From: Mugil cephalus
Lineage: Eukaryota; Chordata; Actinopteri; Mugiliformes; Mugilidae
Assembly (NCBI RefSeq): GCF_022458985.1
Contig: NC_061773.1
Coordinates: 20,866,001 to 20,930,000 of the forward strand
Length of the DNA stretch: 64,000 nucleotides
Direction of reading: 5' to 3'
Under the pieces are notes generated by a model. It was given only the letters and a program-made list of their open reading frames with translations, was not told the DNA's origin and ran no database searches. The position numbers and the translations under genes were made by a program. Every line of letters begins with the position of its first letter. The first letter of the stretch is position 1. Of this stretch, positions 1 through 18,100 are shown in pieces.

Positions 1-208
1 ATGAATTATTAGCACTGATGCAATAACGTTTAAACATATTCCCATAATTTGTCATGAATTCATAAATTGGCTAAGCTTCCTATTTTTATCATATTTTATC
101 GTATAATTTGTACTAATGTGCAAAGTACTAAAAATAAGTGTTAGCGCTCCACCCCACTCTGTACAGCACACAACCTCCGTCTGTTTTTAAGCTTTTGTAT
201 ATCAAGTT

Positions 209-470
209 AGGGGTCTTCAGTGTTTTTCAGGCCAAGGACCCCAAACTGATAAAAGAGATTAAGTAGGGACCCCCCCACTTACTATATGTGTTTTATATTA
301 AACTCGACCTAATGCTTTTTATAAACATACATTGTTAATATCATTTTGTATACAATATTAAGCTATTCAAACAATACACAGGCCCAAATATTCAAAAATT
401 GTGGGGGAAATATATATATATATTATATATAAAAAATAGTCTAATCAGCAGTAACATCACGGACCCCTTG
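209..470. repeat. Interspersed repeat in a myh7b intron
   Basis: The segment opens with ggggtcttcagtgtttttca followed by ccaaggacccc, and closes near 465 with a second ggacccc. It lies in the intron downstream of the last myh7b exon in the window. The opening resembles a short interspersed repeat I have met in many teleost introns; I cannot name the family. An AT microsatellite (about 411-430) lies inside it. No coding potential was seen. Confidence 0.5.
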
Positions 471-535
471 TTGTTGCATTAAGCAATTATAAATTAGCTT
501 ACTGTCAACGTTAAATAATAATAATTGAACTGAAC

Positions 536-6311
<5,776 letters not shown>

Positions 6312-6369
6312 GTTGGCACAGCTCATCGCCGGCCCCGTAAACTGGAGACGCAGACGAGTTGAGGAATTC

Positions 6370-9300
6370 CTTTGGTAAGAAAACAAATCTTTGCATTAGG
6401 GTCAGTAGTTCGTTACAGGTTAAATCTGCTTTTTGTCGCTTCCGGCTTCCAATATTGATGAAACTCTGCCTGTGCGTAAAGAGCGCAAATCCACTCTCAC
6501 CAAATAGAGAAACGGACAGCGTCTAAACCGAGACGTGCCGGCGAAGATAAGAGTTACTGCCCTACTGTTGAGAATGAGATTTAGACTCTTTAAAGGACAG
6601 CCAGTCCGCGTGCAACTGCGCCATGATCAACCTACCAAACAAATGGAAACAGTTGTCCACCTACTTCAGAACGACCACAACAGCTTACTGAGATGTGCCC
6701 TGCTTTATATTGTGTTCCTCAAGGTCATGGTCAGTGGACATTTGTCCCTCATTAGCATATGCCACCTCCTCCGACGCCTATTGGTGCGGAGCACTTGTCT
6801 CAATTGACACAAAAGGAAAGCTACGTTTTTGTCATTGCGCTAAACTCAAGCCGTCTATTTTTGTATCCCAGTTATTTTATGCACTGTACACACTACGAGG
6901 GAGTGGGAGAGAGTTTCATCGGGAGCATCCCAGTAGTGGGGCATTTTGTCACTGCATAGATTGTGAAGGGCAAGGGAAACCGGGGACTGATTAAAACAGA
7001 CAAGAAAATGAAAGTTACAGTAAATTAAATAGTAATACTAGGTGTGCATCTACAACACACCTGCTGAACGCACCACATACACTCACTTTGGGTGACTTTG
7101 ATGCTGTGAACTCACGTCGGCCTCCAAGCACTCAGCCTTTCTGTTGTGCCGCCAGGGATGTTTGTGTGTGGATGCTATTGTGTGTGGCCTCACAGGATGC
7201 AACCTTAGAAGAGATTATTTCAGGAGCTGCATGGCATTAAACATACTACTATAAATACACAACATTATATTAATAGAGAGAAACATGGCGTGTGTTTCAT
7301 GCTCCACAACAAAGTGCCTCACGTTTAAAGCCATTAAATTTGCTGGGACATCGTCCGTTTGATGTGTTGAACTATTTTGAATTCATGTTTACAGTTTTTT
7401 TTTTTTTTAAATAGTTTTTACAAAGCGGGCTCCAGAAGCCGTTCCCGCACAGGACGCCGGGCCTCTGAGGAAAAATGTGACGTGTCTTGGTAACTGCTCA
7501 TCGGTGGCGACGTGCGTTTGGTCGTCGCATGTCGCTGCCGCAATTTCGTGTATCCAGTAATTGTGTCATAAGCAACGTGCCTCTTGTTCCACCAGATCTG
7601 ACCTTCAGAGCAAGGGGAGAGGTTGGTGCCTGGTATGAGAGCAGGGTGACAGTGTAGCGTGGGGGGAGGGAAAGGGGACCACAGTTTCTCAGAATAGACA
7701 AAGCCAGAGTCCAGCATTCCTGATAGGGAGATCGACTGTTAGCCGCTGGCTCCGCTAGAATTCTGCAAAAGCTTCATAGATAAGCCGGGATGGCCGTCGA
7801 CTGCCAACACAGGCGCTGTAATTTCTACAAAACCATGAGGAGCGATAGGCCTGCCAGCGATATGCCATGAGGGGTTAGTACTCCGCACACAGAGACGCAA
7901 ATGCAGAGAGAAGCGGCGCAACGAGTCCCGAAAGGATGTCTTGGCTTTAGGGGCGGCCATCTTTGTTGATGCCGCTATCTGTTGCCGTGGCAGACTGTGA
8001 GGTGTTGCCGCAATGGCTCAAACTTTCTCGGGCATCAGTTAGATAGAGCTATTCTGGGACAAGGGGCTCTTCACAGAGGCAGAGGCTGGTTTATGTACTA
8101 TGTCACTTGGTGCACCGTTTGAAAAGCTGGCATGCTGATAACACATGAGGAGGAGATGAATCCCAAAGTCCCCAGAGCTGCTGGCTTTAAATAAGTCCAC
8201 GAGCGCAGGCGCGTAAACACACACACGCGAATGCACAGCGGAGTGCGTGCGACGCGAAACGACGTCCCCCGAGCACATCTCTCCGCACCGCTACACTGCA
8301 GCCCATCGCAACAGCTGACTTCTCGGAGGAACAGCTCTCCTTACGTCCCCAGTGTTCCTCAAAATCATTTAGGACGCAAATGCAGCCAGGCCCATTAATG
8401 CTCGTGTTTTGATTATTGGACATTTGTCCAGCTTTGAATTACCTCCCCCTATAAAATGTCCGAGCTAACGGGCAGCTGTAGGCCTCAGCGCCGAAATGTT
8501 GGGACAGAGTCATCAGTTCTTTCTGGGGGGATTGGCCCACCGACAGTTTGGTGATGCACAAGCAGGGAGCTGACATTTTGGGCATCAAGACTTGATCTGG
8601 GGGTCAGTCACAGTTGTTTTAGATCATCATGCGCCGAATGCCAGCCGGCTTAGGCTGCGAGATGGAGAGAGATTGGGAATTGTTACAGCATTAATTCTCT
8701 GCTGCGTTCGGTCGCGCACACAACACAGCCACGCCTCTCTTCGTGCTTGGTCTCTGCGCAGGTGGGAGGCTTCGTCAGAGGCAGCAAAATGGAACTTCCC
8801 TAAGATAATGGAATAGCCTTTCTAGCTCCAGTCACGACCTGTTCGGTCATGATTTTTTGAAACAAAGAGTTGACTGGAAAATGGAATCATCACTACTTCG
8901 TTTCTGTTTTCCCCAAAACTTGTTACAAGTTTGCTTGTAATTTTTATAGCATTCAGATGTTGGGAACATGTTCAATTATGGAAATAACACAAAAGACAGT
9001 ATCTTACTATCTTACTATTTCATCTTTTATGCTGACTCCCACAAAAAAACTTTTCTAATTTGTGCATCTTTTACATTTGTGCTTTGTGCTCTTTGTGCCC
9101 TTGTCCTTTTTTATACCACATTATCTTGTTGGTCTCTTTCTTGTTTTCTTTCGCATACGAGCAAGTTGGTCACTGCCGTTTTATAATGTGCAACACTAAA
9201 TAAAGTTTGTTAGCTTGTTTGCTTCAGTGAACTGTTCTGTGCCACTGCAGTAACCTAAAATTGGCCGGTGAAGCAGCGTTTCATTTTGGATCAAAGCATT

Positions 9301-10058
9301 CATCGCCGGTGGATATTTCTGTAATCGCCTCGTGCCTGCCCACAATACCTTGCAGCAACTGTGCGGGCTCAGGTCTTAGCCATCGGTTCATCAGAGTGGA
9401 GACGGGCAGACGCGTGCCACGAACACACTCTAAAGCCCCAATTACTCTTCCACACCCCCCCGCTCCACCTCCTCTGCCGTTTACCCATACACAGGCAACA
9501 ATAACACACGGTGGGGTTAATCAGCCTTTTAGCGATCCGTTCGGGGGGTTTGATACCTCTGCTATTAGCCTCTGGCTCCAGACAATAACCCGTCTCTCAT
9601 TGTGCTAAGTTGTGGTCTGGGTCAGTGGGCCCGGCCCGCCTGGCCAGCCCTGCCCTCAGAATGCATGGCAGCTCTCAGCTGTCTTTCTATTTCAGGAGCA
9701 TGGAGGCATACCTCGGCCCAGCTGGGGCATCAGAGACAATGGGCATACTGCCTTATCCAAACACAGGCCCGCAGACAATCTGACGCACTCCAGGATCCCA
9801 GTGACAGCCCTTCTGCAGCCCCCTCCTGTCCAGTAAAGCTGAAGGAGAGGGTTAACAAGGCTGCCCGAGCTCTTAGACGTACTGTAGCACTCGGAAACTC
9901 CGAGCGCTTCCTTTGAACACATTACGTTCCATCAGCTGCGCACGAAAGATCAATTTCTAGTCTGGCCTGCGGCGATGACCCGGAACGTCGTGAGGAGTTG
10001 CAGGAGACAGCGCGATACAGCTTTTTGTTTGGTTTGTAGATAAATTACAACTACAACA

Positions 10059-10110
<52 letters not shown>

Positions 10111-11020
10111 TTTATATATACGAGCACATTTCTAAAAAATTAAATTTGTTTTATTTTTGCTGCTAAGTGTTTCCAAATTGAAGGTACCGACTGCTACAAC
10201 ATATTATTAGTTTATCTACATCACTCCTACTGCATCACTGGGGTCCGACGCATCAGAGTAGATAGATAAATAGATAAATGTGTGCCTTACGGATACGTAT
10301 GAACAGTCACACCTATGCACAACAGTTCATTTCATAAAAAGATACCCCATCGTACTTTGAATCTCGTCTATTTGAGTTCCAGTGAAATCACTTTTTCTCA
10401 AGAGCAGGCCGCGGTTTCAGTTGCTTTGCTTGACTTTAAATAGACTTGGAAGGGAAACCTGTCTAGCTGCTTGGAAAGACCTTCAGTCAGTGACCTACAG
10501 CATCTCACTGTCAGGGTAGACATAGCTTGAGCTAATTTACTGTCAGCCCCAATGACGGCCTGTTAAAGACGTCCAGGGATGCATGCGGCGGTGCTCAGGC
10601 CTCTGCCCGTGATCGCTGTTTAGACAGAGCTGCTGTCACAATGAGAGGCATTTCAGCGAAGGCATTTCTCTTTCACAGTTGACACAGGCTCCAAGCCCTC
10701 GTACATATTCTTTATACACGCGCGCCAGTGCAACGAAGTGCATACGTACACGCCTCGGCGCCACCTTTGCCACGGATGTCTCTTGACGTCCGCGGACAAG
10801 GCGACTCAAACATCCATCGCATCGTGAGTTCACTCGGTTCATCTGGTCGGCAGACGGACATAGATCACCCGAGGAAACATCAGCAGAACGGAGAAGGAGC
10901 ACTGGGTGTGTTCAGTTTGAGAATGTTTGAGTTTACTGATACCTTTCTGCAAGTCATTCTTTATGTGAGCTTTGAAGATAATAATAACCCCAATAACCTA
11001 ACCTTTTTGTGTAGTTTCAT
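6370..11020. other. Intergenic sequence upstream of myh7b
   Basis: No exon chain, known protein motif or RNA gene was recognised on either strand. Open frames here are under about 120 codons and give no family resemblance. It should contain the myh7b promoter just above 6370. I saw only near-matches to muscle motifs, such as ctataaatac near 7240 (MEF2-like, one mismatch), and do not claim a site. An AT microsatellite lies at 10064-10107. Confidence 0.6.
10064..10107. repeat. (AT)n microsatellite
   Basis: Uninterrupted AT dinucleotides of about 44 bases. Confidence 0.95.
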
Positions 11021-11320
11021 GGTAGAGTGCTATAGTGGTTAGCGCTGATGAACAAGAAGGTTGTGGGTTTGAATCCACCGACTCGGGCCTTTCTGTACCG
11101 TCCAAAGACATGACTCAGTAGGTTAATTGGCGACTCTAAATTGGCCGTAGGTGTGAGTGTGAATGGTTGCCTGTCTCTCTCTCTCTCTCTGTTAGCCCTG
11201 TGATAAACCGGAGACCTGTCCTGAATGTACCCTGCCTCCTGCCCAGTGACCGCCGGGATAAGCTCCAGCCCCCCTGGTGACCCTCCAGAGGACAAGTGGT
11301 TACAGAAAATGAATGAGTAA
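11021..11320 (+). mobile_element. tRNA-derived SINE, degraded copy
   Basis: The head has RNA polymerase III-like boxes: tagtggttagcgctgatgaa (A-box-like) and gggtttgaatccacc (B-box). The body carries phrases common to fish SINEs, such as gtccaaagacatg, ttaattggcgactctaaatt and agctccagcccccctg. The tail is acagaaaatgaatgagta. A CT microsatellite of about 14 bases interrupts it near 11175-11190. No coding function. Confidence 0.75.
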
Positions 11321-11439
11321 TTCAGAAACGTTTGATCTTTTATTCATTTCTATAAATAAATGTCTAAATTTGTGAATGTTGATCACAGAGTTTTCTCTCA
11401 ATTGATTTGCTCAAACACAAGTCACGATAGATAGATAAT

Positions 11440-12105
11440 GAAAACATAGAGACTGAATGAAACTAAATTTCTGGGTGTGATCATTGACGATAAAATGTGC
11501 TGGAAACCTCATATAATATATAAATAAGGTAGCAAAGAGTATTGGGGAAACACAAACACTTATAAAAGCAATCTACAAACAATATCCACACTGCAAAAAA
11601 AAAAAAAAAGGCAAGATCATAAATACTGTGGGAAACCGGGAACACACCAACTAATCGCTTTCCCAAGGTCCCATGCACTTATATTTTGGGATTCAGCACT
11701 GCACATATCATGTTCAAAGTAAGAAATAATCTACTTCCTAAAAATATACAAAACATGTTCATGGACAGAGAGTGGGGTTATGATCTCAGAGGGACTTAAA
11801 ACCTTAAAGATCGCTGCTTTCGTACAGCACACGTGCACACGAATGTGCATCCGTTTTATGGGATGATTTTGTTGTTGTTATTGCTGCTATTATCATTTAG
11901 CAGAGGAGGAAAAAAAACATTGAATAATGACATATTAATACTGAGAGGAGGTGGGGCCACATCCTTTTCGAACATTAACTGTAATTTAAGTTACATATTG
12001 GAAGTATTTTTTCATCATTCTGTCTTTTCAATTGTATGTGCATGTATGTATGTGCTTTTCTTTTGAACGTTTGAAATAAATAAAACTAAACTAAAAAACT
12101 AAAAT
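11440..12105 (+). mobile_element. LINE (non-LTR retrotransposon) 3' end, decayed
   Basis: Translated pieces match the end of LINE reverse-transcriptase proteins: KFLGVIIDDKMCWKPHI near 11463-11513, then after frame breaks MFKVRNNLLPKNIQNMF and DREWGYDLRG near 11710-11795. A short 3' untranslated part follows and ends gaaataaataaaactaaact, an A-rich tail with a repeated target-like motif. At least two frame disruptions and an A tract (about 11595-11610) show it is not active. I did not assign a clade; L2/Rex-like is possible. Confidence 0.75.
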
Positions 12106-12129
12106 CAAACCCACAAACAACACAGAGCT

Positions 12130-12695
12130 CACTATCCACCTTATTACGTGCACCTACTACTACTGGGTTGGAGTCAGAACACTCGGGTAGGCCTGCGGCA
12201 TTTAAACAACACTTAGTTGGTACTAAGGGGCTCAAAGTGCGCCAAGAAAATATCCCCCACCTCATAACACCAGCAGCAGCAGCAGCCTGGACCATTGATA
12301 CAAGGCAGGAGCCATCTGAATGTTACCATAGAAATAAAGACTCATCAGACCAGTTTTCCAGTGTTCAGGTTTTTTTTTTTTTTTTACTCTTAGCTTACAG
12401 GTGCAGTCTACAGCTGCTGCTGGGCATCTGCTTCAAGGTTTGTGCATTTGGAGGTGCTCTTGCTGGTTACCAGTGGTCATTTCCTGTTGTTTTTCTATCA
12501 GGTGGAACCAGTCAGGCCATTCTCCTCTGACCTCTGGTATCTATGAGGCCTTTCACTGGATATCTTCTCTTGATATTTTCTAGTGAAAATCACTAGATCA
12601 GCAGCAACCAAAGTCACTTAAATCACCTTTGTTCTATTCTGATGCTCAGTTTGAACTTCAGCAGATTGTCTTGAGCATGTCTGTATTATCTGCTT
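12130..12695 (-). mobile_element. Tc1/mariner-type transposon remnant
   Basis: The left edge ccaccttattacgtgcacct resembles the terminal repeat motif ccactttattaggtacacct of a widespread fish element. On the minus strand 12295-12165 encodes VMRWGIFSWRTLSPLVP, the transposase segment known as VMVWGIFSWHTLGPLVP in intact copies (a DDE-superfamily protein). The right half keeps ggaaccagtcaggccattct and aaagtcacttaaatcacctt. The coding sequence is broken and internally deleted, so the copy is dead. It abuts the LINE remnant, so both lie in one repeat cluster. Confidence 0.8.
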
Positions 12696-13194
12696 AGAGG
12701 TTTGCGTGAATGAGCCGTTTACGTGTTTTTATGCGTGATTTACTGTAATGTTCTAAATTCCATGACGCAAAAGCGCACGAACAAACCAAATCTGTGCACC
12801 ACACACTGTTGTGAATGTGAATGTGGGAGGTCTGAATAATACAAATGTTTGGGAGTCCTGGTTTAAGGCGCCAACAGCTGACAAATATCAAAGAGTTCTG
12901 GGTTCACATTCAGCCAAGAGGCGATCCATCTTTCCATCCTTTTTATTCCACGCGTTTTTTTTTCGCTCTGCTACGAAACACCTACCGTTTCTTTGTATTT
13001 CTTTAATCACACAGACATTTCCGTGAAGACTGTGTGCCTAAAAAGAGATCAGATTTACTTAACTGATGCTCCTAACGTGAACAACAACAGCTTCATGTAA
13101 AGTTTGTTTTCAGTGTTACACATTTCAGAATCCGTGAAGTCAGAGATTTGTTGCTTGGCTCTATTTTTTTAGTTTTTTTTTTTTCTTCTTCAGC

Positions 13195-13209
13195 ACCAGC
13201 AGAGGGCAT
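13195..13209 (+). promoter_or_regulatory. CTCF-like motif
   Basis: The string caccagcagagggca fits the core of the vertebrate CTCF motif (CCASYAG-RKGGC). It follows a pyrimidine run ending ttcttcttcag. Binding is not shown by sequence alone. Confidence 0.4.
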
Positions 13210-13869
13210 CAACCTCTGTCCCACCTTAAGCTTCCTCCCCAGGCCTCTGAGAGATCCTGCCAACATTTAACAGCTAGTCAGAGGTATGTGGGGCCCCAGG
13301 ACGTTTGAGCAGTAAGACGCTGGAGAAGGAGCAGGTGAAGAGAGTCCTGAGGGAAAGCTCCGTGCTCCTGCTTCGCTCTCCAAGACGTAACAGAAGGATC
13401 AGCTTGGCATTCAGAGAAGTGCTACTTCCTGGCAGCAGGCCAGACACTTGGACAGCTGGCACCATGTATGTGTCTCAATCCTCATCTTCTCTCACACTGC
13501 ATTTAGCGCACAATACGGCAGTGTGTTGGCGGCCTGTTGTCATCTCCTAATTGGCAGTGCCAGAATGGTGAGAACATCTGAGGTTGGAGTCTCGGGAGGA
13601 GTCCTCTCATCCGAGGCTGAAGCTAAATCAAAAGCAAAAGGAAAAATTAACGCGCAAACACCCGTTGTAGATTCCGTGTCAAGGATGTTTACTGTGCGTC
13701 ACTTCAAAACACAACGGAGATGTGAAACTCATTTTCCGTGCTGGCCGAAGCTGACCTATACCACCCTCTGCTGTTAAAGAGCAATAATTACAAGTCTTTT
13801 CTCTTTCTGCTTACATCCTGTTGACTGGCCTCAAATAACTTTATTTATTTGTTTATTATGGGTGGGGAA

Positions 13870-14161
13870 AAAATCTTTGCAATACTGCAATATATCGCGA
13901 TATTTTTGCTTCCGATTCAATATCGATTTTGAATGTCTTAATATCGTTTTTTTTTTTTTTTTTTTTTAAATCATATTTTGGGCCAATCATGAGAAACTTC
14001 CGCACCTCCACCACCACTTTTTCTGTACAAGTGCAGTAAATAGGAAATAGATCAATTGGATTAATATTGTTTTTTGACTCAATTTGTCCAATGAATTATC
14101 ACTGTCATCTGATGTATATATATACAGCATGTATGTCTATATATATACACATATATATGTG

Positions 14162-14224
<63 letters not shown>

Positions 14225-14338
14225 GTAAGCTATGTAGAATATTGCAATATATCACAATATCATAATATTGCAATAATGTGACCCAGGTATAGTGATACGT
14301 ATTGTATTGTGAAGTCCTTGCCTATATCCACCTCTATT

Positions 14339-14388
<50 letters not shown>

Positions 14389-14390
14389 TG
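13870..14390. repeat. AT-rich repeat block with (GATA)n and (TA)n
   Basis: It begins with ctgcaatatatcgcgatatt and carries several inverted tatcg/cgata and aatattgcaatat motifs, a T tract at about 13948-13967, a GATA tetranucleotide array at 14162-14223 and a TA array at 14341-14386. The aatattgcaa and atatcgcgatat core recalls short non-autonomous elements common in fish genomes, but I cannot name the family. Confidence 0.6.
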
Positions 14391-15119
14391 ACTTTATTCT
14401 TAATAAACAAAAAGTACAATATGTGGACACAATGCAGACTCTTTGTTGTGAATTTGAATTATCTCTCCAGATGTGCTTTCAGCAGCAGCACAGACCCAGA
14501 CTGGCAAAACAGCTCTCTAACTGAGGATAATGTAAGAAAAAAAAATACATTACAAATTATACATAAAAATAAAAATATTACAAGGACTCTATTCTTAATC
14601 ATTGTTCTTTGTTTGCCCTTGTGTTTTTATTTGACTGAATTTTAGGTGAAGTTGTTACCAAATCTAGCTCTACATGGTGGTGATGATGCTATTCACTGTA
14701 TCATGACAATATTACGACTCCACTTTGATTCACTTGTGTTCACGGATTTAACACAAAGTTTTATCTGGATGAAATCAGACGTTTTGTCTCCAGTGCAGAA
14801 TGGGTTCCCTGCTTCAGTTTCCAGGGTTAAGGTAATTTTTGTGGTTAAGATTTAAATTTCTTTTCTTTTTACAGAGACTTCTCCAGTCATGTGTCATACA
14901 TAGTCACTAACATGACATGAAGGTTGTTATTTGAGGGTTATGTGCATTGTTAATATGCCAGGTAGCTGCTGTATGGGCAGTAAAAAAATATGTATATATG
15001 TTAAGAACCTTTAACAAAGTGGTTCTAATAATAATATCAATCATCTTTATTATTATCTTTATTTTTTTTCTTTTTACCACAAGTCCCATCGTATTGTATG
15101 TGTTCTTCTTTTTCTTCTT

Positions 15120-15134
15120 CACCAGCAGAGGGAG
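15120..15134 (+). promoter_or_regulatory. CTCF-like motif, second copy
   Basis: caccagcagagggagac, again directly after a run ending ttcttcttc. Same orientation and same flank as the motif at 13195. The last core base differs from the best CTCF consensus. Confidence 0.35.
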
Positions 15135-18100
15135 ACATGCACCGGCATGTGTGTGGTAACCTCATGGGTTTTGAATCTGGTTGCATGCGGTCATTTCTCC
15201 CTGAGAGGAAGCACAATAGGAACCTTATGAGCGAACTGCACCTTGCAAGCAGCTGGTTACTGGTATTCCAGAGGAGGAAAAGTGTTTTATTTTACAAAAT
15301 AAAACTTTCTACACGTTATTAAGTTAGACAAATATGCAACCTGCTACACTTGCCTGGTGGAATAAAGGTTATTTTCACCTACAGTCATCAACGTGGTGTT
15401 CCACTATATTTCTCAATGACAGGAAGGAACTATCTCACAGGAAGTGGAAGTAGGAGCGTCCCTCTCTCTTTTTCACACACACACACGCACACAGGCACCC
15501 TCCCTCCACGGCCTTCCACTCGCCTGCCCATCCTGTAGCTGTGCGCGGTGTGAGCCAGGAACACCCCCTTTTCGCAAGGCTATGGCTGCCTGCTAGTATT
15601 TTGGTAATCGTCATCCTCCCTGACCTGCTGGCCCGATCCTGGCGCCAGGAGTCTCCACGCCTCCCCTCCACCTCCCCTATTCCCCGACCCCACGGATAAT
15701 TCAGACCAGCTGTTGCAAGGTGCCTTGCCTACTCCCGCTGTACACTCACACTTGTCTTTTCTACAGGCTTGAGTTTGTCTCAGGGAAAGAAAAAAAAAAA
15801 AAAACGAGCCTGGCTGTGAGCTTTTTTGGGGGCCTCTCAGTCTTTGCATGGGGTCTCACTGGTGCATAAAATAAATCCAAGTCAATCACAGGCCCGGTTC
15901 CTGCTCTGCAACAAATCAACACTTAGTCTGGATTTGATTTCGCAACGTGGAAACACATATTCAGCTGGTATTGTCTCTGCATCTCCGTTTGCTATCCTGC
16001 TACCCTCCGCTGGTGTCACTGACCTGAATTTCTACCATTCCTCCGACTGTTCGGCCTTAATGAAGTGGAATGTGTGTCAATGTGAAACGAGAGTCCGGGA
16101 CAGAAATGAGGTTTGTTGTGTTAGAGCCTTCTCCTTCATTGGAGTCACATGAAGAGCATGTGCATCCTCGGCGATCAAGTGATACCGTGAGGAGATTCAG
16201 TTATCGCCAAGAGAGACGGAACGAGAAAGCGCCGTAGAACCTTTTTGTCTGTGTTGAATTTGTGTTGCAAGGAAGAAAGCGGCGCAGTTTTTGCACTTCT
16301 ACTTTTGTGTATTTGACTGTTTTTGGCATTTGGGGGCTCTGTGTAAAGTAAGGTGCCTCTCTGTCTACGGTCTAACCACAGTGGGACTTTGGACTGAGAT
16401 GGAGGGGAACCCCAAGCTTTTGATCCTCAGCCCCCAGTACTGCTGAGTAACGGCCCATGAGTGAACAGCGTATGAGTGTGTGTGTGACAGAGGTTTGGAT
16501 TGTGTTTTTTTTTTTTTTGTTTTTTTTTCTTCACAGTGGTGGTGGTGCGGTTGCCTCGTAAGAACAGCAGTGGATGGCTGTCAGAGACAGAGGCCCGACG
16601 AGAGGAGGGGAGGTGGTGGTGGGAGGGGGGACTGGTACAAAGAGCTGTTCTGGTGGAACTATGGAGGAAAATAGTTCATGCTGCATTGGGATTTCCTGCC
16701 TTTGCCCTGGCTAGCCCCCCCTCCCCTCCCCTCCCTCGCCTGTCTACCCGCTCTGTTCTCGACGCCCTTCAGCTGTATATGGAAAATGCTCGGACAATAT
16801 TTCGGCTTGAGATAGTCGAAGCGGTTGAATTAATGAAAAGAGTCACGGGCCAAGAGAGTCACTGTTGATCCAGACTTTAGCAATCAGGTTTCCGTAATTC
16901 CATTTCCTCCATTAATCCCTCCGCTCACACACACACACACTCTCACACACACACGCTTTGGGGCAAATTAATAGTTTTGACTGTCTCTCACGCTGACCTG
17001 AAGCACGTCTGAACTGTGTTATCTGAGATTATCATGCGCAGCTGGAATACACATTGAGCGGCTCCGACATTGGTCCGGTGGAAGGCGGCCACGCTACGTC
17101 TTGTGTTAAATGTAGAAAGGACAGGTGCGTCACCATTTGGCTGCACTCAGACTTATCGCGTGGGTGTCAAAGAGGAGGTGGATTGAGGGGGGGAGGGGGG
17201 CGTGTTTAAAACCTCTTTTCCAGGGCTTTGATCTGGAAGTGTCAGCGACCGAGCTAGGGGGCATGTGTCACTCATTAGCGGTGCGGTGAGAGTGTGCTGG
17301 CTCGCAGGTTTTCACTAAAGTGGAGCAGAGTGGAGAGAGGATGCTGTGAAAATGTCCTGCTCATGGGGTGTTCCTGCTAATAAACCCCCCGAGGGTGGCG
17401 CCGGGGACCTGGGGGGTGGGGGAGGGGGGTGGGGAGCTAAAAATAAAGCCCGGAGGAAAGCGGCAGAGTTCGCTCATAGCGGCTGCCTATGTGCTGAGCA
17501 TCCCTTTCATTGCTCTTTGTGGCACACACACTTATGCTAAACTGATAGCACAGGAAGTGGAATAGACGATTTCACTGAAAGGCTCCGCTGCCAGCATTCA
17601 CTGTCTTGGGAAAGAAGGGAAATGGAAACCAGATGTCTTAGATCCACCGTGAATATGTCAAAGCTCTCAGACTATGTCAGTTCCTCCGTATCCCATTGGT
17701 GGACCCGAAACTTTTCTGCTCTGTCATCAGTAATGTCTATAATACTCCCTCCCTATGGACATCTCATACAGTCTTGGCTGCAGCTATGACCCAGAGGCTC
17801 CGGGAAAGAAGCTTCGCTGTTCCAGTAGATGATCATTTTCTATATTCCTTAGGTTTCAGACCTCACCACATTCCTCAAATTTCAGGGTAACTTCCCATAT
17901 CCCAGGGCTCAGTCGGGTGGCAAATCTCTCAGCACTCCTTTGTGGATAGATTGCTTTCTCTTGCTTGAGAAAATAACAAGCCATAGAGTAATGACTTAAC
18001 AAGCAACAGGATAATGGCTTCAGCATGTGCAGGGCTGTGTGCATGTGTCTCTGTGCGTGCATGGATTTGGGATTGTGCGAGCGCTTGCTTACTGGCCTGT

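Noticed and set aside
12168-12530. 120-codon plus-strand frame at the Tc1 relic
   Set aside because: It is the antisense of the transposase remnant; the recognisable protein (WGIFSWRTLSPLVP) is on the minus strand.
14162-14223. GATA array as a GATA-factor enhancer
   Set aside because: A simple tetranucleotide microsatellite inside a repeat block; no reason to call it regulatory.
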